A stretch of DNA of 64,000 nt from Waddlia chondrophila WSU 86-1044 (GCA_945882915.1 CAMCWV010000007.1:1-64000); one strand, 5' to 3'; numbered from the stretch's first letter, positions 34,882-45,145 are shown. A program made the numbers and translations. The notes: generated from the letters alone by a model not told the origin.

Positions 34882-35253
34882 TTACGCCTTCTTCTTAGCA
34901 ACAGTTTTGCGCTTACCCTTTCGTGTACGGGCATTAGTTTTAGTTCTTTGACCGCGTACAGGTTTCCCTTCACGGTGACGGATTCCTCTGTAACAATTGA
35001 TCTGCATTAATCTCTTGATGTTAGATTGAGTATCTCTACGCAAATCCCCTTCAAGAACAAGCTTATCCTCTTGGAGGATCTTGATAATGCTTGCAATTTG
35101 GTCATTGCTAAGGTTTTTTGCCCTTACGTCTCGACTAATACCCGCTTTCTCAAGAATTCTGTTCGAAAGCGTGCGTCCGATCCCATAAATGTAGGTTAAT
35201 GCGATTTCCACTCTTTTTTCATTTGGAATATCGATACCAATAATACGTGCCAC
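34882..35253 (-). CDS. rpsM: 30S ribosomal protein S13
   Basis: S13 (123 residues) sits in the head of the small subunit and contacts tRNA and L5. [20 protein letters not shown] and [20 protein letters not shown] are diagnostic; the C-terminus is a basic tail. The start codon is GTG with AGGAG upstream. It is 87 bases after secY; adk, map, infA and rpmJ, which often lie between them in other bacteria, are absent. Confidence 0.96.
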   Translation of the reverse strand: MARIIGIDIPNEKRVEIALTYIYGIGRTLSNRILEKAGISRDVRAKNLSNDQIASIIKILQEDKLVLEGDLRRDTQSNIKRLMQINCYRGIRHREGKPVRGQRTKTNARTRKGKRKTVAKKKA

Positions 35254-35340
35254 TGGCTTCTCCTAGCTAAAAATCAAATAAAACAATAAATCTATCAAAG
35301 GATAGAAAATAAGTCAAAGAGGGAAAGCCATTTAATGCTC

Positions 35341-36711
35341 TTATCTCCCTCGAACACGGCCCCGCTTCATAAACCCATCATACCGCTTCATAATGAGATG
35401 GGATTCAATCTGTTTCATCGTGTCTAAAACAACGCCTACTAAAATCAAGAGAGCAGTTCCCCCAAAGAAGTAGCTAATAGTCTGATCTACGCCTAGCACC
35501 TTACCAATAATTGTAGGTAAAATAGCGATGAGTGCCAAAAATAGGGCGCCAATAAGAGTAATACGACTCATCGAAGCTTCTAGATAAACCTGTGTGGGCT
35601 TCCCTTGTCTGATACCAGGAATAAAAGCCCCATTCTTTTTCATGTCGGAAGCGATCTGTTCAGGGTGAAACTGTGTTGCTGTCCAGAAGTAAGTAAAGAA
35701 GACAATAAGCGCTACGTATAGAACCGTATTTACCCACTGACCCGGGATGAGCAAAGAAGTGACACTTTGAACCCAAGATCCAGGTCCGAAAAACTGCCCA
35801 AGTGTGGCAGGAAACATCAATAGTGATGAGGCGAAGATGACAGGAATAACCCCTGCATAATTAATCTTCAGAGGAATATATGCAGATCCTCCTTGAACTT
35901 CGCGACGACCAATAATTCTTCGAGCATACTGTAGAGGAATACGGCGCTGCCCTTGAATAATTAGGACAGTTGCGATAATAACCCCTACAAACACCGCTAG
36001 AAAAACAACAAGTGAAGAGATTGATAGCGGCCCGGCTTCTTGTGAATCGAGATTAAGCTGGTTAAGCACAGAGCCGATAGTGCTTGGCAAGCTCGACAGA
36101 ATCCCTGTCGTGATGATAAGGCTGACGCCGTTCCCGATCCCTTTTTCTGTAATTTGCTCACCAATCCACATAAGAAACACGGTTCCTGTTGTCATTGTGA
36201 GCATCACGACAACAAAGAAAAGCCAAGGCAGCCCAAAAAGGGTTAATTGACTCAACTGCCCGACAACAATTCCAGGATTAGCTAAGTCCATTTGGAGGGC
36301 ATATTTTGCAAACAATCCGGCCTGTCCAAAGGAAAGAATAACTGTCAGCCAGCGAGTCCATTTAGTAACCTTTCTCTTTCCTAACTCTTGGTTTTCACGA
36401 ATTTCTCGTTGAAACGCAGGAATAAGGGCGATCACTAATTGCATAATGATCGATGCAGAAATATAAGGGACGACTCCAAGGGCAGTTACTGTCATGTGAG
36501 CAAAAGCACCACCAGAAAAAATATCAACTAACTGAAAGAGGTTTTGGCCTCCACCGGTAAGCTGACGAAAATAGGCAACAGCCATTTCACCATTAATCCC
36601 TGGAACAGGAATAAACCCTCCTATACGGCAAGCAACCAATAGCAAGAGAGTGAACACGATCTTTGCTCGTAATTCAGGAAGGCGGAATATACGTTGAGCA
36701 ATTTCAATCAT
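35341..36711 (-). CDS. secY: SecY protein translocase subunit
   Basis: SecY (456 residues) forms the protein-conducting channel in the inner membrane. Ten hydrophobic segments are visible. [18 protein letters not shown] begins the first loop; [16 protein letters not shown] is the TM2 signature; [14 protein letters not shown] is in TM4-5; and [20 protein letters not shown] is the cytoplasmic loop. It is in the spc operon after rplO, but a 271-base gap containing a Pal-A element separates the two. No strong Shine-Dalgarno sequence is seen before its ATG. Confidence 0.96.
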   Translation of the reverse strand: MIEIAQRIFRLPELRAKIVFTLLLLVACRIGGFIPVPGINGEMAVAYFRQLTGGGQNLFQLVDIFSGGAFAHMTVTALGVVPYISASIIMQLVIALIPAFQREIRENQELGKRKVTKWTRWLTVILSFGQAGLFAKYALQMDLANPGIVVGQLSQLTLFGLPWLFFVVVMLTMTTGTVFLMWIGEQITEKGIGNGVSLIITTGILSSLPSTIGSVLNQLNLDSQEAGPLSISSLVVFLAVFVGVIIATVLIIQGQRRIPLQYARRIIGRREVQGGSAYIPLKINYAGVIPVIFASSLLMFPATLGQFFGPGSWVQSVTSLLIPGQWVNTVLYVALIVFFTYFWTATQFHPEQIASDMKKNGAFIPGIRQGKPTQVYLEASMSRITLIGALFLALIAILPTIIGKVLGVDQTISYFFGGTALLILVGVVLDTMKQIESHLIMKRYDGFMKRGRVRGR

Positions 36712-36903
36712 CGAAATGAAGCCTGTTTTTTCAGCAATTTTCGCTAATTCTTCTTTTAGCCAGGGGCTAAGTGACCTCTATGAGGCTTCTTAACCCTAAG
36801 CTCGCCTCTTACACCCCAGCTCAGGATGTTCAGTTAAGCCTGCTTTGAAAATAAGTAGGCTTTGAAATTAGTGGGAATTGCGTCTGTTTTTCTTACAGTT
36901 GTG
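36712..36903. other. rplO-secY intergenic stretch with a small hairpin
   Basis: AAGCCTGCTTT and AAGTAGGCTTT at 36837-36866 form a hairpin around GAAAAT. Apart from this and the Pal-A copy that follows, no gene is visible. An internal promoter for secY may lie here but none is convincing. Confidence 0.4.
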
Positions 36904-37001
36904 TATATACCCTCGCAGCTGAAAATGGGAACTTGCGATCGTTCAGCCGCGGGAGCTTTCGCGCTAGTCCAAATTCCCGTTTTCAACTACGAGAAGTATA
37001 T
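36904..37001. repeat. Pal-A element inside the ribosomal operon, at the 3' end of rplO
   Basis: The left arm is TATATACCCTCGCAGCTGAA then AATGGGAACTT, the centre is GCGATCGTTCAGCCGCGGG, and the right arm is TTCAACTACGAGAAGTATAT. The rplO frame enters the right arm, and its last five codons plus stop (36983-37000) are element sequence. This copy breaks the otherwise tightly packed spc operon. Confidence 0.9.
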
Positions 37002-37483
37002 GCAAGACCAGCAGCATCGAGCTTCTGTCTAGCTGATTCGGAAACAGCATGGGCTTCAACTGTTACATTGGCCCAAAGATCTTTATTTGAGATCTCTCCA
37101 TCACCAAGAATTTTCAGCCCAAAAGATTGACCACTGAGAAATCCACGATCACACAACCATTGGAGGTCAACAACTTGTGCGCCTGTGAGGAGTCCGTTTA
37201 TTTTGAGCTCTTCAAGCATCACTTCAATTTGTCGAAGATTTATAACATCTAAGCGACGTAAGAAGCGACCGCGAGAAAACCCCCTAATAGGAACCTTTCT
37301 ATAAAGGGGCCACTGACCACCTTCTGCACCTTTAGGTCTCTTGTAACCAGAACGTGAACCAGCACCTTTCTCTCCACGACCAGATGTTTTTCCTAAGCCG
37401 GACCCTACTCCACGACCAACACGTTTGCGATTCTTGTGTGGTCTACAAGGGTTTTTTAATGTATTTAATGACAGTGAGCTCAC
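36983..37483 (-). CDS. rplO: 50S ribosomal protein L15 with element-derived C-terminus
   Basis: L15 (166 residues) is an internal large-subunit protein. RKRVGRGVGSGLGKTSGRGE and PKGAEGGQWPLYRKVPIRGF are diagnostic of the N-terminal half. The C-terminal domain contains the conserved ending AVSESARQKLDAAG. The final residues YTSRS and the TGA stop are encoded by the end of a Pal-A element, replacing the native tail. It starts with GTG overlapping the rpsE stop (GTGA). No rpmD (L30) precedes it, as in Chlamydia. Confidence 0.95.
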   Translation of the reverse strand: MSSLSLNTLKNPCRPHKNRKRVGRGVGSGLGKTSGRGEKGAGSRSGYKRPKGAEGGQWPLYRKVPIRGFSRGRFLRRLDVINLRQIEVMLEELKINGLLTGAQVVDLQWLCDRGFLSGQSFGLKILGDGEISNKDLWANVTVEAHAVSESARQKLDAAGLAYTSRS

Positions 37484-37995
37484 GAACTAATTCCTCGTGC
37501 TAATAACGTTTTTTGACGACTGCGTAGAAGTGAAAGAGCTTTAAAAGTAGCTTTCACTTGATTAAAGGGGTTTGATGAACCCAGACTCTTTGCTACAACA
37601 TCTTTAATACCTGCAGCTTCAAGAACTGCACGCACTTTAGACCCTGCAATAATACCTTTTCCAATAGCGGCGGGTCTAAGAAGAAGCTTAACGCCATCGT
37701 AAGAAACAATTACTTCATGAGGGATTGTTCTTCCGTTTTCGTCCATCTCGAATGTGACCATATTTTTGCGAGCAAGTTCTCCACCTTTTTTAATGGAATC
37801 TGCTAATTCGTTAGCTTTAGCGAAACCAAAACCAACGCGCCCCTTGCCATCACCAACAAGGATCATTGCGGAGAAGCTAAACTTTCGTCCACCTGTGATC
37901 ACTTTTGCGCAACGATTGACGTGTAGAACCTTTTCAACAAGTTCTTCTTTGTGTTCGCCTTCGTCTCTTCTTCTAGAATCCGGTTGTCTGCTCAT
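37480..37995 (-). CDS. rpsE: 30S ribosomal protein S5
   Basis: S5 (171 residues) is at the mRNA entry site and affects decoding fidelity. VLHVNRCAKVITGGRKFSFS and GDGKGRVGFGFAKANELADS are diagnostic, and GIIAGSKVRAVLEAAGIKDV is the C-terminal fold. It is 15 bases after rplR and overlaps rplO. Confidence 0.97.
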   Translation of the reverse strand: MSRQPDSRRRDEGEHKEELVEKVLHVNRCAKVITGGRKFSFSAMILVGDGKGRVGFGFAKANELADSIKKGGELARKNMVTFEMDENGRTIPHEVIVSYDGVKLLLRPAAIGKGIIAGSKVRAVLEAAGIKDVVAKSLGSSNPFNQVKATFKALSLLRSRQKTLLARGISS

Positions 37996-38010
37996 ACTTT
38001 TTTATCCTAA

Positions 38011-38385
38011 TTAGAATTGGAGACCTGTTTCTCTGGCGCCATTCGCAACAGCAGCAAGAACCCCGTGGTATTTAGAAGAACCGCGGTCGAAAATTACATG
38101 GCTAACACCTTTCTCTTTACAAATCTTGCCAATATGCTTACCAATTTCGGTGGCAGATGCAATGTTTTTTTTGTTGAATTCAGTGTTGCGAAATTCCTTA
38201 GCTACTGTAGAAGTGCTTGCAATTGTCATCCCATTTGTATCATCAATAAGCTGTACACGGATATGTGCATTGCTTTTAACGACGCAAAAACGAGGTCTTT
38301 CTAGAGTGCCTTTCGTCAGATGAGACCGAACGCGCAAAGCTCGCTTTATTTTGCGAATGTTTGCTTTTTTAATTTCATTTTGCAT
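38011..38385 (-). CDS. rplR: 50S ribosomal protein L18
   Basis: L18 (124 residues) binds 5S rRNA with L5. RKIKRALRVRSHLTKGTLER and FDRGSSKYHGVLAAVANGAR are diagnostic. It is 36 bases after rplF and 15 before rpsE. Confidence 0.96.
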   Translation of the reverse strand: MQNEIKKANIRKIKRALRVRSHLTKGTLERPRFCVVKSNAHIRVQLIDDTNGMTIASTSTVAKEFRNTEFNKKNIASATEIGKHIGKICKEKGVSHVIFDRGSSKYHGVLAAVANGARETGLQF

Positions 38386-38421
38386 GATACTTGTCCTATG
38401 ACATCTCTTTATTTATGAGAA

Positions 38422-39027
38422 TTATTTCTTAGCCGCAGCTTTACCAGCTTTACGACGGATATACTCTAGCCCACTAACAACGTCACCGTAGAGGATCCCT
38501 TTACCCTTATAAGGCTCAGGTGGACGTGTTGCACGAATTGCCGCTGCAAACTGCCCTACAGCCTGACGATCTGCTCCGGTGATTGCAATTATATTAGTAC
38601 CTTCAACCTTTGCAGTTAAGCCCGAAGGAATTGGGAAAATCACTGGATGTGAATAACCAACCTGAAGGGTAAGACTCTTGCCTGTAAGAGCTACTTTGTA
38701 TCCAACTCCAACCAATGTGAGTTTCTTTTCAAAGCCTTTAGTCAAACCTTCAATCATGTTAGCGATAAGCGCGCGGTAGAGACCGTGGAACTTACCGTTT
38801 AGCTTTTCTGATTCTTCAGAGCTATCAACGAGTTCAACGTGCAATTCTTTCACACCCTGGTTATCCTTAGTCTCAAACTTAATAAGCTTGCTGATGATCT
38901 CTTGGGTTAACTTTCCAGAGCCATTTGACACAGTGACAGTACTGGCAGTAGGGTCAACTACGCTATCAGCAATTTTAACTTCAACGCCCTTTGGAAGGGA
39001 GATGGGTGTTTTACCTTTACGGGACAT
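38422..39027 (-). CDS. rplF: 50S ribosomal protein L6
   Basis: L6 (201 residues) lies near the elongation-factor site. MSRKGKTPISLPKGVEVKI begins it and PEPYKGKGILYGD is the C-terminal signature. It is some 20 residues longer than E. coli L6, with an insertion in the first repeat and a Lys/Ala tail. It is 22 bases after rpsH. Confidence 0.96.
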   Translation of the reverse strand: MSRKGKTPISLPKGVEVKIADSVVDPTASTVTVSNGSGKLTQEIISKLIKFETKDNQGVKELHVELVDSSEESEKLNGKFHGLYRALIANMIEGLTKGFEKKLTLVGVGYKVALTGKSLTLQVGYSHPVIFPIPSGLTAKVEGTNIIAITGADRQAVGQFAAAIRATRPPEPYKGKGILYGDVVSGLEYIRRKAGKAAAKK

Positions 39028-39049
39028 TTCTCAACGACTCCTTAACCAG

Positions 39050-39445
39050 TTACCAAACGAGACACAACAATTCGCCACCGACGTTGCTTTCTCTAGCTTT
39101 TTTTCCAGTGATTACACCTGCAGAAGTAGAGACAATAGAAATACCCAAACCTTTTAGAATAGATGGAATCTCTTTGCTACCAGCATATTTACGAAGCCCA
39201 GGTGTAGAAGTTCTTTTAACTCCGTTAATGATCGGACGACTCTTATCATCGTACTTAAGAAAAAGACGCATTATTTCTTGGCTGTTTTCTTCTTTAGAAA
39301 GAAAATGAGCAATGAATCCTTCTTCTTTAAGAATCTCTACTATGCGATGCACCATTTTGCTGCCTTTAACATCTACGTGATGTTTTTTTGCAGTGCTAGC
39401 ATTGCGGATTCGAGTTAAAAGATCGGCTATTGGGTCTGATTGCAT
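39050..39445 (-). CDS. rpsH: 30S ribosomal protein S8
   Basis: S8 (131 residues) binds the central domain of 16S rRNA. DPIADLLTRIRNAS and STSAGVITGKKARESNVGGE are diagnostic. rpsN (S14), usually between rplE and rpsH, is absent; the 77-base gap contains no reading frame for it. Confidence 0.96.
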   Translation of the reverse strand: MQSDPIADLLTRIRNASTAKKHHVDVKGSKMVHRIVEILKEEGFIAHFLSKEENSQEIMRLFLKYDDKSRPIINGVKRTSTPGLRKYAGSKEIPSILKGLGISIVSTSAGVITGKKARESNVGGELLCLVW

Positions 39446-39522
39446 ATGCCTCTATACCTTAAAATTGAGTATTGGCTGGGCGAGAATAATTACCTCACGC
39501 GCCCAGATTTATATTCTTTTTA

Positions 39523-40116
39523 TTATTGTGCAGCAAATGGGAGGCCGAGCAATTTAAGCAGTTTTCTGCCGTCTTCATCGGTTTCCGCAGAGGTCACAAA
39601 ATTAATATTCATCCCTTGAGAACGCTTGATATCATCAGGGTTAATTTCCGGAAAAATTACCTGTTCAGTAAGACCACATGAGTAGTTCCCGCTTCCATCA
39701 AATCCCTTAGGATTAAAACCACGAAAGTCACGAACGCGCGGGCAAACAATATTAACGAAACGATCAAAAAAGTCAAACATACGTTTACCACGAAGCGTTA
39801 CTTTAAGACCGATATCTTGATCAAGACGGAGCTTAAAGTTAGCAATCGCTTTACGAGACTTTGTGATGATAGGTTTTTGACCCGAGATTAGAGCTAATTC
39901 TCTGAAGCAATCGGTTACAGAAGTTTTATCTTTTGTAGCCTCGGCAAGACCCATGCTAATCACTACTTTTTTAAGAGTAGGAACCTGCATAGGGTTCTTG
40001 AAGTCCTTCAGTAACTCTGGATAGACTTGTTCCGCATACTTCACTTGAAGTCTAGAACGTTCGTTTAGATGCTTATGCTCATGCTTCTTTTTTTCTGTCT
40101 TTTTCACTGTGGTCAT
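39523..40116 (-). CDS. rplE: 50S ribosomal protein L5
   Basis: L5 (197 residues) binds 5S rRNA and contacts the P-site tRNA. PTLKKVVISMGLAEA and SGQKPIITKSRKAIANFKLR are diagnostic, followed by DFFDRFVNIVCPRVRDFRG. An N-terminal Lys/His-rich extension of about 20 residues precedes the core. It is 7 bases after rplX. Confidence 0.96.
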   Translation of the reverse strand: MTTVKKTEKKKHEHKHLNERSRLQVKYAEQVYPELLKDFKNPMQVPTLKKVVISMGLAEATKDKTSVTDCFRELALISGQKPIITKSRKAIANFKLRLDQDIGLKVTLRGKRMFDFFDRFVNIVCPRVRDFRGFNPKGFDGSGNYSCGLTEQVIFPEINPDDIKRSQGMNINFVTSAETDEDGRKLLKLLGLPFAAQ

Positions 40117-40123
40117 CTTAAAT

Positions 40124-40495
40124 CTACCTAGTTGACTTTGCTGATCGGACGAACTGCTGAGTCTGGCCGTCTTTAGTTGTATAATAGAGCTCTCTTACGC
40201 CTTCGCTGCTTTTCTTAACTTTAAGCTTAACGGGTAACCCTTCAGCAGTGCAAATCTTAAGATTAGAAACGTTGATAGCTGCTTCTATATCGATGATTTG
40301 TCCAGGTTGAGATTGGGTACGTTTGACGTGTTTTTTGCACACATTCAATCCTGCAACCTTCACTTTATCAAGGCCATGACGTGAAATAACAAGGCCAGTC
40401 TTTCCTTTGTCATCGCCTGCAATAGCAATTACTGTATCGCCTTCGCAGATGTGACTATGTTTTTTTTGTCTCTTCATAACTTTAACGTCTTTCAT
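40124..40495 (-). CDS. rplX: 50S ribosomal protein L24
   Basis: L24 (123 residues) is an early assembly protein. EGDTVIAIAGDDKGKTGLVI is the KOW motif, and GLNVCKKHVKRTQSQPGQII follows. Its ATG overlaps the rplN stop in TAATG. A second ATG (MKRQKKHS) seven codons in is also possible. Confidence 0.95.
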   Translation of the reverse strand: MKDVKVMKRQKKHSHICEGDTVIAIAGDDKGKTGLVISRHGLDKVKVAGLNVCKKHVKRTQSQPGQIIDIEAAINVSNLKICTAEGLPVKLKVKKSSEGVRELYYTTKDGQTQQFVRSAKSTR

Positions 40496-40869
40496 TAGAT
40501 CACCTCGGGAGCAAGCGAACAGATTTTAGTGTGACCTTTATCCCTAAGCTCTCTAGCTACAGGTCCAAAGACTCGCGTGCCTCTTGGCTCAGCATCGTCT
40601 TTGCTTTTGCATAGAACGCAAGAATTGGTATCGAACTTAATCCACGACCCGTCAGCTCTCTTGATATAACGCTTTGAGCGAACAATCACGGCGTAAACAA
40701 CTTCACCCTTCTTAATAGCTCCGTTTGGTTCAACATCGCGTACTGAACAAACAATAACATCGCCTACATAAGCATATCGTCTTTTGGATCCGCCAAGAAC
40801 TTTAAAGCACTTAACTCTTTTGGCGCCAGAATTATCGGCAACCGACAATTGAGATTCTTGTTGAATCAT
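40495..40869 (-). CDS. rplN: 50S ribosomal protein L14
   Basis: L14 (124 residues) lies at the subunit interface. [19 protein letters not shown] and the C-terminal [20 protein letters not shown] are diagnostic. It overlaps the rpsQ stop by four bases (ATGA) and rplX by one. Confidence 0.96.
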   Translation of the reverse strand: MIQQESQLSVADNSGAKRVKCFKVLGGSKRRYAYVGDVIVCSVRDVEPNGAIKKGEVVYAVIVRSKRYIKRADGSWIKFDTNSCVLCKSKDDAEPRGTRVFGPVARELRDKGHTKICSLAPEVI

Positions 40870-41198
40870 TTTACGTCTCCACCTTCAATCGCACTTACAG
40901 GTGCTGCATGATTCCCTTTCTTTACGATACTATATACTCTCCAGCGCTTTAGCTTAGAAAGAGGACGAGTCTCTTGAATCACGACTGTATCACCAGGCTG
41001 TGCTTCATTGTGCTCATCATGTGCATAGTATTTTTCTCTACGAGAAATAACCTTACCGTACTTAGCGTGACGGTGTTTTTTTTCTACGTGAACAACGACA
41101 GTCTTAACCATCTTGTTCGAAACAACAACGCCTGTTTTTTCTTTACGCTGCCCCTGTCCGGCCTCTACCATTGTATGCTCTGCGGCAAGTGTGCTCAT
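40866..41198 (-). CDS. rpsQ: 30S ribosomal protein S17
   Basis: S17 (110 residues) binds 16S r[23 protein letters not shown] and [20 protein letters not shown] are diagnostic. It is longer than E. coli S17 (84), with extensions at both ends ([17 protein letters not shown] before the core). It overlaps rpmC and rplN by ATGA. Confidence 0.96.
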   Translation of the reverse strand: MSTLAAEHTMVEAGQGQRKEKTGVVVSNKMVKTVVVHVEKKHRHAKYGKVISRREKYYAHDEHNEAQPGDTVVIQETRPLSKLKRWRVYSIVKKGNHAAPVSAIEGGDVK

Positions 41199-41416
41199 GC
41201 GTTCATTCCTATTTGTTTTTCGCTCAAGACGGTGAGAACACGTGCAATGTTTTTCTTAACTACGCGTGTAAGATGAGGAGTTTTATTTGTTTTAGATAGC
41301 TGCATTTCGTTCCTAAGGGAGAACAACTCCTTGCAAAGGTCAGAATGTCGCACACTTAGCTCATGCATTGTCTGATCTCGAAGATCTTTAGCCTTATTCA
41401 TTTTTTCAGTACTCAT
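41195..41416 (-). CDS. rpmC: 50S ribosomal protein L29
   Basis: L29 (73 residues) is near the exit tunnel and signal-recognition site. [20 protein letters not shown] and [18 protein letters not shown] fit the family. It overlaps rpsQ by ATGA and is 9 bases after rplP. Confidence 0.94.
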   Translation of the reverse strand: MSTEKMNKAKDLRDQTMHELSVRHSDLCKELFSLRNEMQLSKTNKTPHLTRVVKKNIARVLTVLSEKQIGMNA

Positions 41417-41425
41417 GACTTCCCC

Positions 41426-41842
41426 TTACACAGTTTCTACACGTTCAACAAATCGCGTACGCAGGGCTAACTTTGCTGCCGCACGTCTAAGAGCGCCTTG
41501 AGCGACTTCTTTAGGAACGTTGCCGACTTCAAAAAGAATTCTGCCTGGGCGAACAACAGCCACCCAATGATCTACGGCGCCTTTACCTTTACCCATACGA
41601 GTTTCAGCGGGCTTTTTAGAAACAGGCTTGTCTGGGAATACGCGAATCCAAACCTGCCCCTGCCTCTTGAAGTAACGGTTGATAACGATACGGCAAGCTT
41701 CAATTTGCTTTTCACTCAATCGACCACGATCTAGAACTTGCATTCCGAAATCGCCGAAAGTAACGAAGTTACCACCTTTGCTAAGACCTGCGTGTTGGCC
41801 TTTCTGTTGCTTACGAAATTTTGTCTTTTTTGGCTGTACCAT
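41426..41842 (-). CDS. rplP: 50S ribosomal protein L16
   Basis: L16 (138 residues) contacts the A-site t[41 protein letters not shown] and [20 protein letters not shown] are diagnostic. It is 6 bases after rpsC. Confidence 0.97.
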   Translation of the reverse strand: MVQPKKTKFRKQQKGQHAGLSKGGNFVTFGDFGMQVLDRGRLSEKQIEACRIVINRYFKRQGQVWIRVFPDKPVSKKPAETRMGKGKGAVDHWVAVVRPGRILFEVGNVPKEVAQGALRRAAAKLALRTRFVERVETV

Positions 41843-41848
41843 GGTGCA

Positions 41849-42511
41849 TTACCCTCCTGCCGCTACTTTTGCTGCTGGAGACTTCGCAATGACATCTTCG
41901 CCGCGATAGATCCAGACTTTAACGCCGATGACACCGTAGGTTGTTTGAGCACGAGCTCTAGCATAGTCAATGTCAGCGCGGAGTGTATGAAGAGGAATTG
42001 ATCCTTCTTTATACTGCTCTGTACGAGCAATTTCAGCACCGCCTAAACGGCCACCGACTTGAACTTTAATTCCCAACGCACCAGCAGCCATTGTAGTCTG
42101 CAGTGCACGCTTCATAGCGCGTCTAAAAGCAACTCGGTTTTCGAGCTGTTTTCCAATGTTGTCTGCAACGAGTTGCGCATCGAGGTCAGGACGCTTAATT
42201 TCGGCAACCTCTATGTAGCAGTCTCTTCCAGTGAACGCATTCAAATCTGCCTTTAGTGTTTCGATATCAGCACCTTTACGGCCAATAACTAATCCAGGAC
42301 GTGCAGTATGAATTGTCGTTTCAACTTTCTCACCCATTCTTTTAATGGTAAAGCGAGCAACGCCAGGGAATTTCTTCCCTTTCAGGAATTCTCGGATGCG
42401 AAAATCTTCAATCAATAAATTTCCGAAGTCTTTTTTATTAGCAAACCAGGTTGACCGCCATTTCTTATTGCGGACAAGACGGAAACCGATTGGGATTACT
42501 TTTTGTCCCAT
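41849..42511 (-). CDS. rpsC: 30S ribosomal protein S3
   Basis: S3 (220 residues) lies at the mRNA entry channel. [18 protein letters not shown] starts it; the KH domain has [40 protein letters not shown] is the C-terminal signature. It begins one base after the rplV stop. Confidence 0.97.
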   Translation of the reverse strand: MGQKVIPIGFRLVRNKKWRSTWFANKKDFGNLLIEDFRIREFLKGKKFPGVARFTIKRMGEKVETTIHTARPGLVIGRKGADIETLKADLNAFTGRDCYIEVAEIKRPDLDAQLVADNIGKQLENRVAFRRAMKRALQTTMAAGALGIKVQVGGRLGGAEIARTEQYKEGSIPLHTLRADIDYARARAQTTYGVIGVKVWIYRGEDVIAKSPAAKVAAGG

Positions 42512-42512
42512 A

Positions 42513-42917
42513 CTATACTCCTCCTACTACGGGCGGGATCCCTACAATCACTGTAAAATGGCTTGTACGCTTAAGAATCGGATGACGTCCACCCTTGTTC
42601 TTGGGCTTAGATCTTTTAAGATGAGAGCCACCATCTACACGTACTTCGATGACTCTTAGATCGTCTCTATTGAGGCCGTCTTGTTCAGCATTGGCAACTG
42701 CACTTTCAAGAGTCTTCTTGAGAATTCTGCCTGCTTTTAGTTGTGAGAAAGCCAACTGGTGCATGGCTTCAGTGACAGGACAGTTCCGAATAAGACCTGC
42801 CGCTAGGCGAGCCTTTCTTGGAGGAACCCTGATGCCCTTAGTAATTGCACGAGCCACTTGATTTTTCTTTCTCTGATTAACCCTAGCTTTCATAGTAGGT
42901 TGCTGAGCTTGTTTCAT
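42513..42917 (-). CDS. rplV: 50S ribosomal protein L22
   Basis: L22 (134 residues) lines the exit tunnel. [20 protein letters not shown] and the C-terminal [18 protein letters not shown] are diagnostic. An N-terminal extension of about 20 residues is kept because AAGGA lies 9 bases before its ATG. Confidence 0.95.
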   Translation of the reverse strand: MKQAQQPTMKARVNQRKKNQVARAITKGIRVPPRKARLAAGLIRNCPVTEAMHQLAFSQLKAGRILKKTLESAVANAEQDGLNRDDLRVIEVRVDGGSHLKRSKPKNKGGRHPILKRTSHFTVIVGIPPVVGGV

Positions 42918-42928
42918 AAAGGAAATCC

Positions 42929-43195
42929 TTACTTCTTACTAGTTGTGTGTCCCTTAAATGTTCGCGTAGGAGCGAATTCACCTAACTTATGGCCGACCAT
43001 TGATTCAGTGACAAATACTGGAATATGCTTGCGTCCATTATGGACAGCAAACGTATGCCCAACCATATCTGGAATAAGTGTTGAAGCACGTGACCAAGTT
43101 TTGATCAAAACCTTCTCGTGACGGCTGTTTTGCGCATTTACTTTAGAGAGAAGATGGTGGGCCACATAGGGACCTTTTTTTGCTGATCTTGTCAT
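42929..43195 (-). CDS. rpsS: 30S ribosomal protein S19
   Basis: S19 (88 residues) is in the head of the small subunit. [38 protein letters not shown] and [17 protein letters not shown] are diagnostic. It lies 11 bases from rplB and rplV on each side. Confidence 0.97.
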   Translation of the reverse strand: MTRSAKKGPYVAHHLLSKVNAQNSRHEKVLIKTWSRASTLIPDMVGHTFAVHNGRKHIPVFVTESMVGHKLGEFAPTRTFKGHTTSKK

Positions 43196-43206
43196 TTTTT
43201 AGCCGC

Positions 43207-44061
43207 CTATTTCCTGCGATCTTTAACAATAAACTTCTTCGACTTACTCTTAGTACGAGTACGGAAGCCTTTACTTTGTACTGCCCACGGGGACATAGCC
43301 TGGTGGCCTCTGTGACGCCCTTCACCACCACCAAGTGGGTGATCGACAGGGTTCATGGCAGTTCCTCTAACAGTAGGACGAATCCCCATCCAGCGTTTAC
43401 GACCGGCTTTTCCTTCTACGCGGAGGGTGTGTTCACCGTTTGATACTTCGCCGAAAGTCGCTCTGCAATCATCATTGATCATGCGAACTTCGCCAGAAGG
43501 CATCTTTATTGTTGCAAATCCACCGCTACAAGCCATTAACTGAGCAGAAAGACCGGCGGAGCGAACAAGCTGAGCGCCTCTGCCAGGGATCATTTCGATG
43601 TTGTGCACAGTCGATCCTAAAGGCATATCTTTAAGAGCCATTGCATTGCCAGAAACTTGAACGGGAGCAGTCGGACCTGACAGGAGCACTTGACCCTCTT
43701 TCATGCCCTTTGTAGCGATAATGTAACGCTTTTCGCCGTCTGCATAATTGAGAAGAGCGATGTAAGGTGTGCGGTTAGGATCGTATTCGATAGAAGCAAC
43801 TGTAGCGGGGATGCCGTCTTTAGTGCGCTTGAAGTCGATGATTCTATAATGCTTTTTAGCTCCGCCACCACGGTGACGGCAAGTAATGCGACCAAGGTTA
43901 TTACGTCCACCTGTTCGCTTCTTTGGAACAAGAAGCGCCTTCGTCGGCTTTACTCTAGGATTACCCCCATTACGCCCTTCAGTCCTGGAAAGTTCCTTAC
44001 AATCCGGCAAGACAAGAAATCGAAGTGAAGAAGTAATTGGGCGAAAAGTTTTAGTACCCAT
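43207..44061 (-). CDS. rplB: 50S ribosomal protein L2
   Basis: L2 (284 residues) is close to the peptidyl-transferase centre. [20 protein letters not shown] and [18 protein letters not shown] (with the conserved functional His) are diagnostic. It is 33 bases after rplW. Confidence 0.97.
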   Translation of the reverse strand: MGTKTFRPITSSLRFLVLPDCKELSRTEGRNGGNPRVKPTKALLVPKKRTGGRNNLGRITCRHRGGGAKKHYRIIDFKRTKDGIPATVASIEYDPNRTPYIALLNYADGEKRYIIATKGMKEGQVLLSGPTAPVQVSGNAMALKDMPLGSTVHNIEMIPGRGAQLVRSAGLSAQLMACSGGFATIKMPSGEVRMINDDCRATFGEVSNGEHTLRVEGKAGRKRWMGIRPTVRGTAMNPVDHPLGGGEGRHRGHQAMSPWAVQSKGFRTRTKSKSKKFIVKDRRK

Positions 44062-44094
44062 GTGATCTACCAGCCCTTTTTAAACTCTAAATTT

Positions 44095-44445
44095 TTAAAT
44101 ATTGTCCAATGAATCGCCTGGCTCCAGAGTCACGATCGCCTTTTTAAAGGAAGCTGATGCTCCTTGACGGCCTTTTCCTCTGCGCTTAGGCTTTTCTTTT
44201 GTATTAATCGTATTTACACTGACAACCTTAATTTTGTTGTTATCATTGCTGTAAATATCTCTAACGGCGTTAGCAATCTGAGGCTTAGTAGCCTCTCTAT
44301 CGACAATAAACACATACTTTGGCTTGTTGCACTTAAGCTGTTGAGCACTGCGATTTTTGCGCTCTTCTGTAAGCTCCAAAAGCATCTGTGTCTTTTCTGT
44401 CACATAGCGAGACTTAATAACGGAATATGGGTCTTGTCGAGACAT
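44095..44445 (-). CDS. rplW: 50S ribosomal protein L23
   Basis: L23 (116 residues) is a docking site for trigger factor and SRP at the tunnel exit. PYSVIKSRYVTEKTQMLLEL, FIVDREATKPQIANAVRDIY and KRRGKGRQGASASFKKAIV fit the family. It is 10 bases after rplD. Confidence 0.95.
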   Translation of the reverse strand: MSRQDPYSVIKSRYVTEKTQMLLELTEERKNRSAQQLKCNKPKYVFIVDREATKPQIANAVRDIYSNDNNKIKVVSVNTINTKEKPKRRGKGRQGASASFKKAIVTLEPGDSLDNI

Positions 44446-44455
44446 TGTCTTTTAC

Positions 44456-45145
44456 CTACGCGTTGAACCAAGCATTTAACTCTTGAAGAGCAGCTTCAGT
44501 GATAATGAGCTGCTGAGCAAGGACTAGCTCGTAACCACTAACTTTAGCGGCGAGCATAAACTGTGTTTTTGGGATATTGCGAACGCTCTTTGAAAAAACA
44601 GCTGCTCCGGACCTGGCAGATTCGCCCTCTCCGAGGAAAAGCACTCTTTTTGCAAGAAGGTCTTTATTACCCAACATTTGTATTTGATCAGCATCCCTAA
44701 CAAGAACTTTCTTAAGGAAGCTAACCACTGTCTTTGTCTTAGGAAGATCCATAGTAGCATCTTCTAGTACGAGGACCTGATTATTACGAATTTTTTCCCC
44801 AAGAATCGCACACATAGCAGCGCGACGTTCTTTTCTGTTGACCCGCACATGCTGATCAACCTTAGTTCTTGGTGTATGAACACGGCCCCCACCTTTATAT
44901 TGAGGTGAAGCGAGAGACCCTTGACGGGCATTTCCTGTTTTCTTCTGAGGATGAGGCTTTTTCGTAGAATGATTAACTTCTGATCTCGTCTTCGTGTTAG
45001 CATTCCACTGTCTAGCGTTAGCACGAATTGCGACGATATAGTCCTTAATCATCTGCGTGTTAGCCGTTGCGTTAACGAGATCATCGACAACAGCAACTTC
45101 TCCAACTTCATTACCAGACAAATTATATTTTTTCAGCGCAGCCAC
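44456..45145 (-). CDS. rplD: 50S ribosomal protein L4
   Basis: L4 (229 residues) is an early assembly and exit-tunnel protein. TRSEVNHSTKKPHPQKKTGN and ARQGSLASPQYKGGGRVHTP are the tunnel loop. The start is GTG with AGGAG upstream. In enterobacteria L4 regulates this operon; there is no evidence for that here. Confidence 0.96.
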   Translation of the reverse strand: MAALKKYNLSGNEVGEVAVVDDLVNATANTQMIKDYIVAIRANARQWNANTKTRSEVNHSTKKPHPQKKTGNARQGSLASPQYKGGGRVHTPRTKVDQHVRVNRKERRAAMCAILGEKIRNNQVLVLEDATMDLPKTKTVVSFLKKVLVRDADQIQMLGNKDLLAKRVLFLGEGESARSGAAVFSKSVRNIPKTQFMLAAKVSGYELVLAQQLIITEAALQELNAWFNA

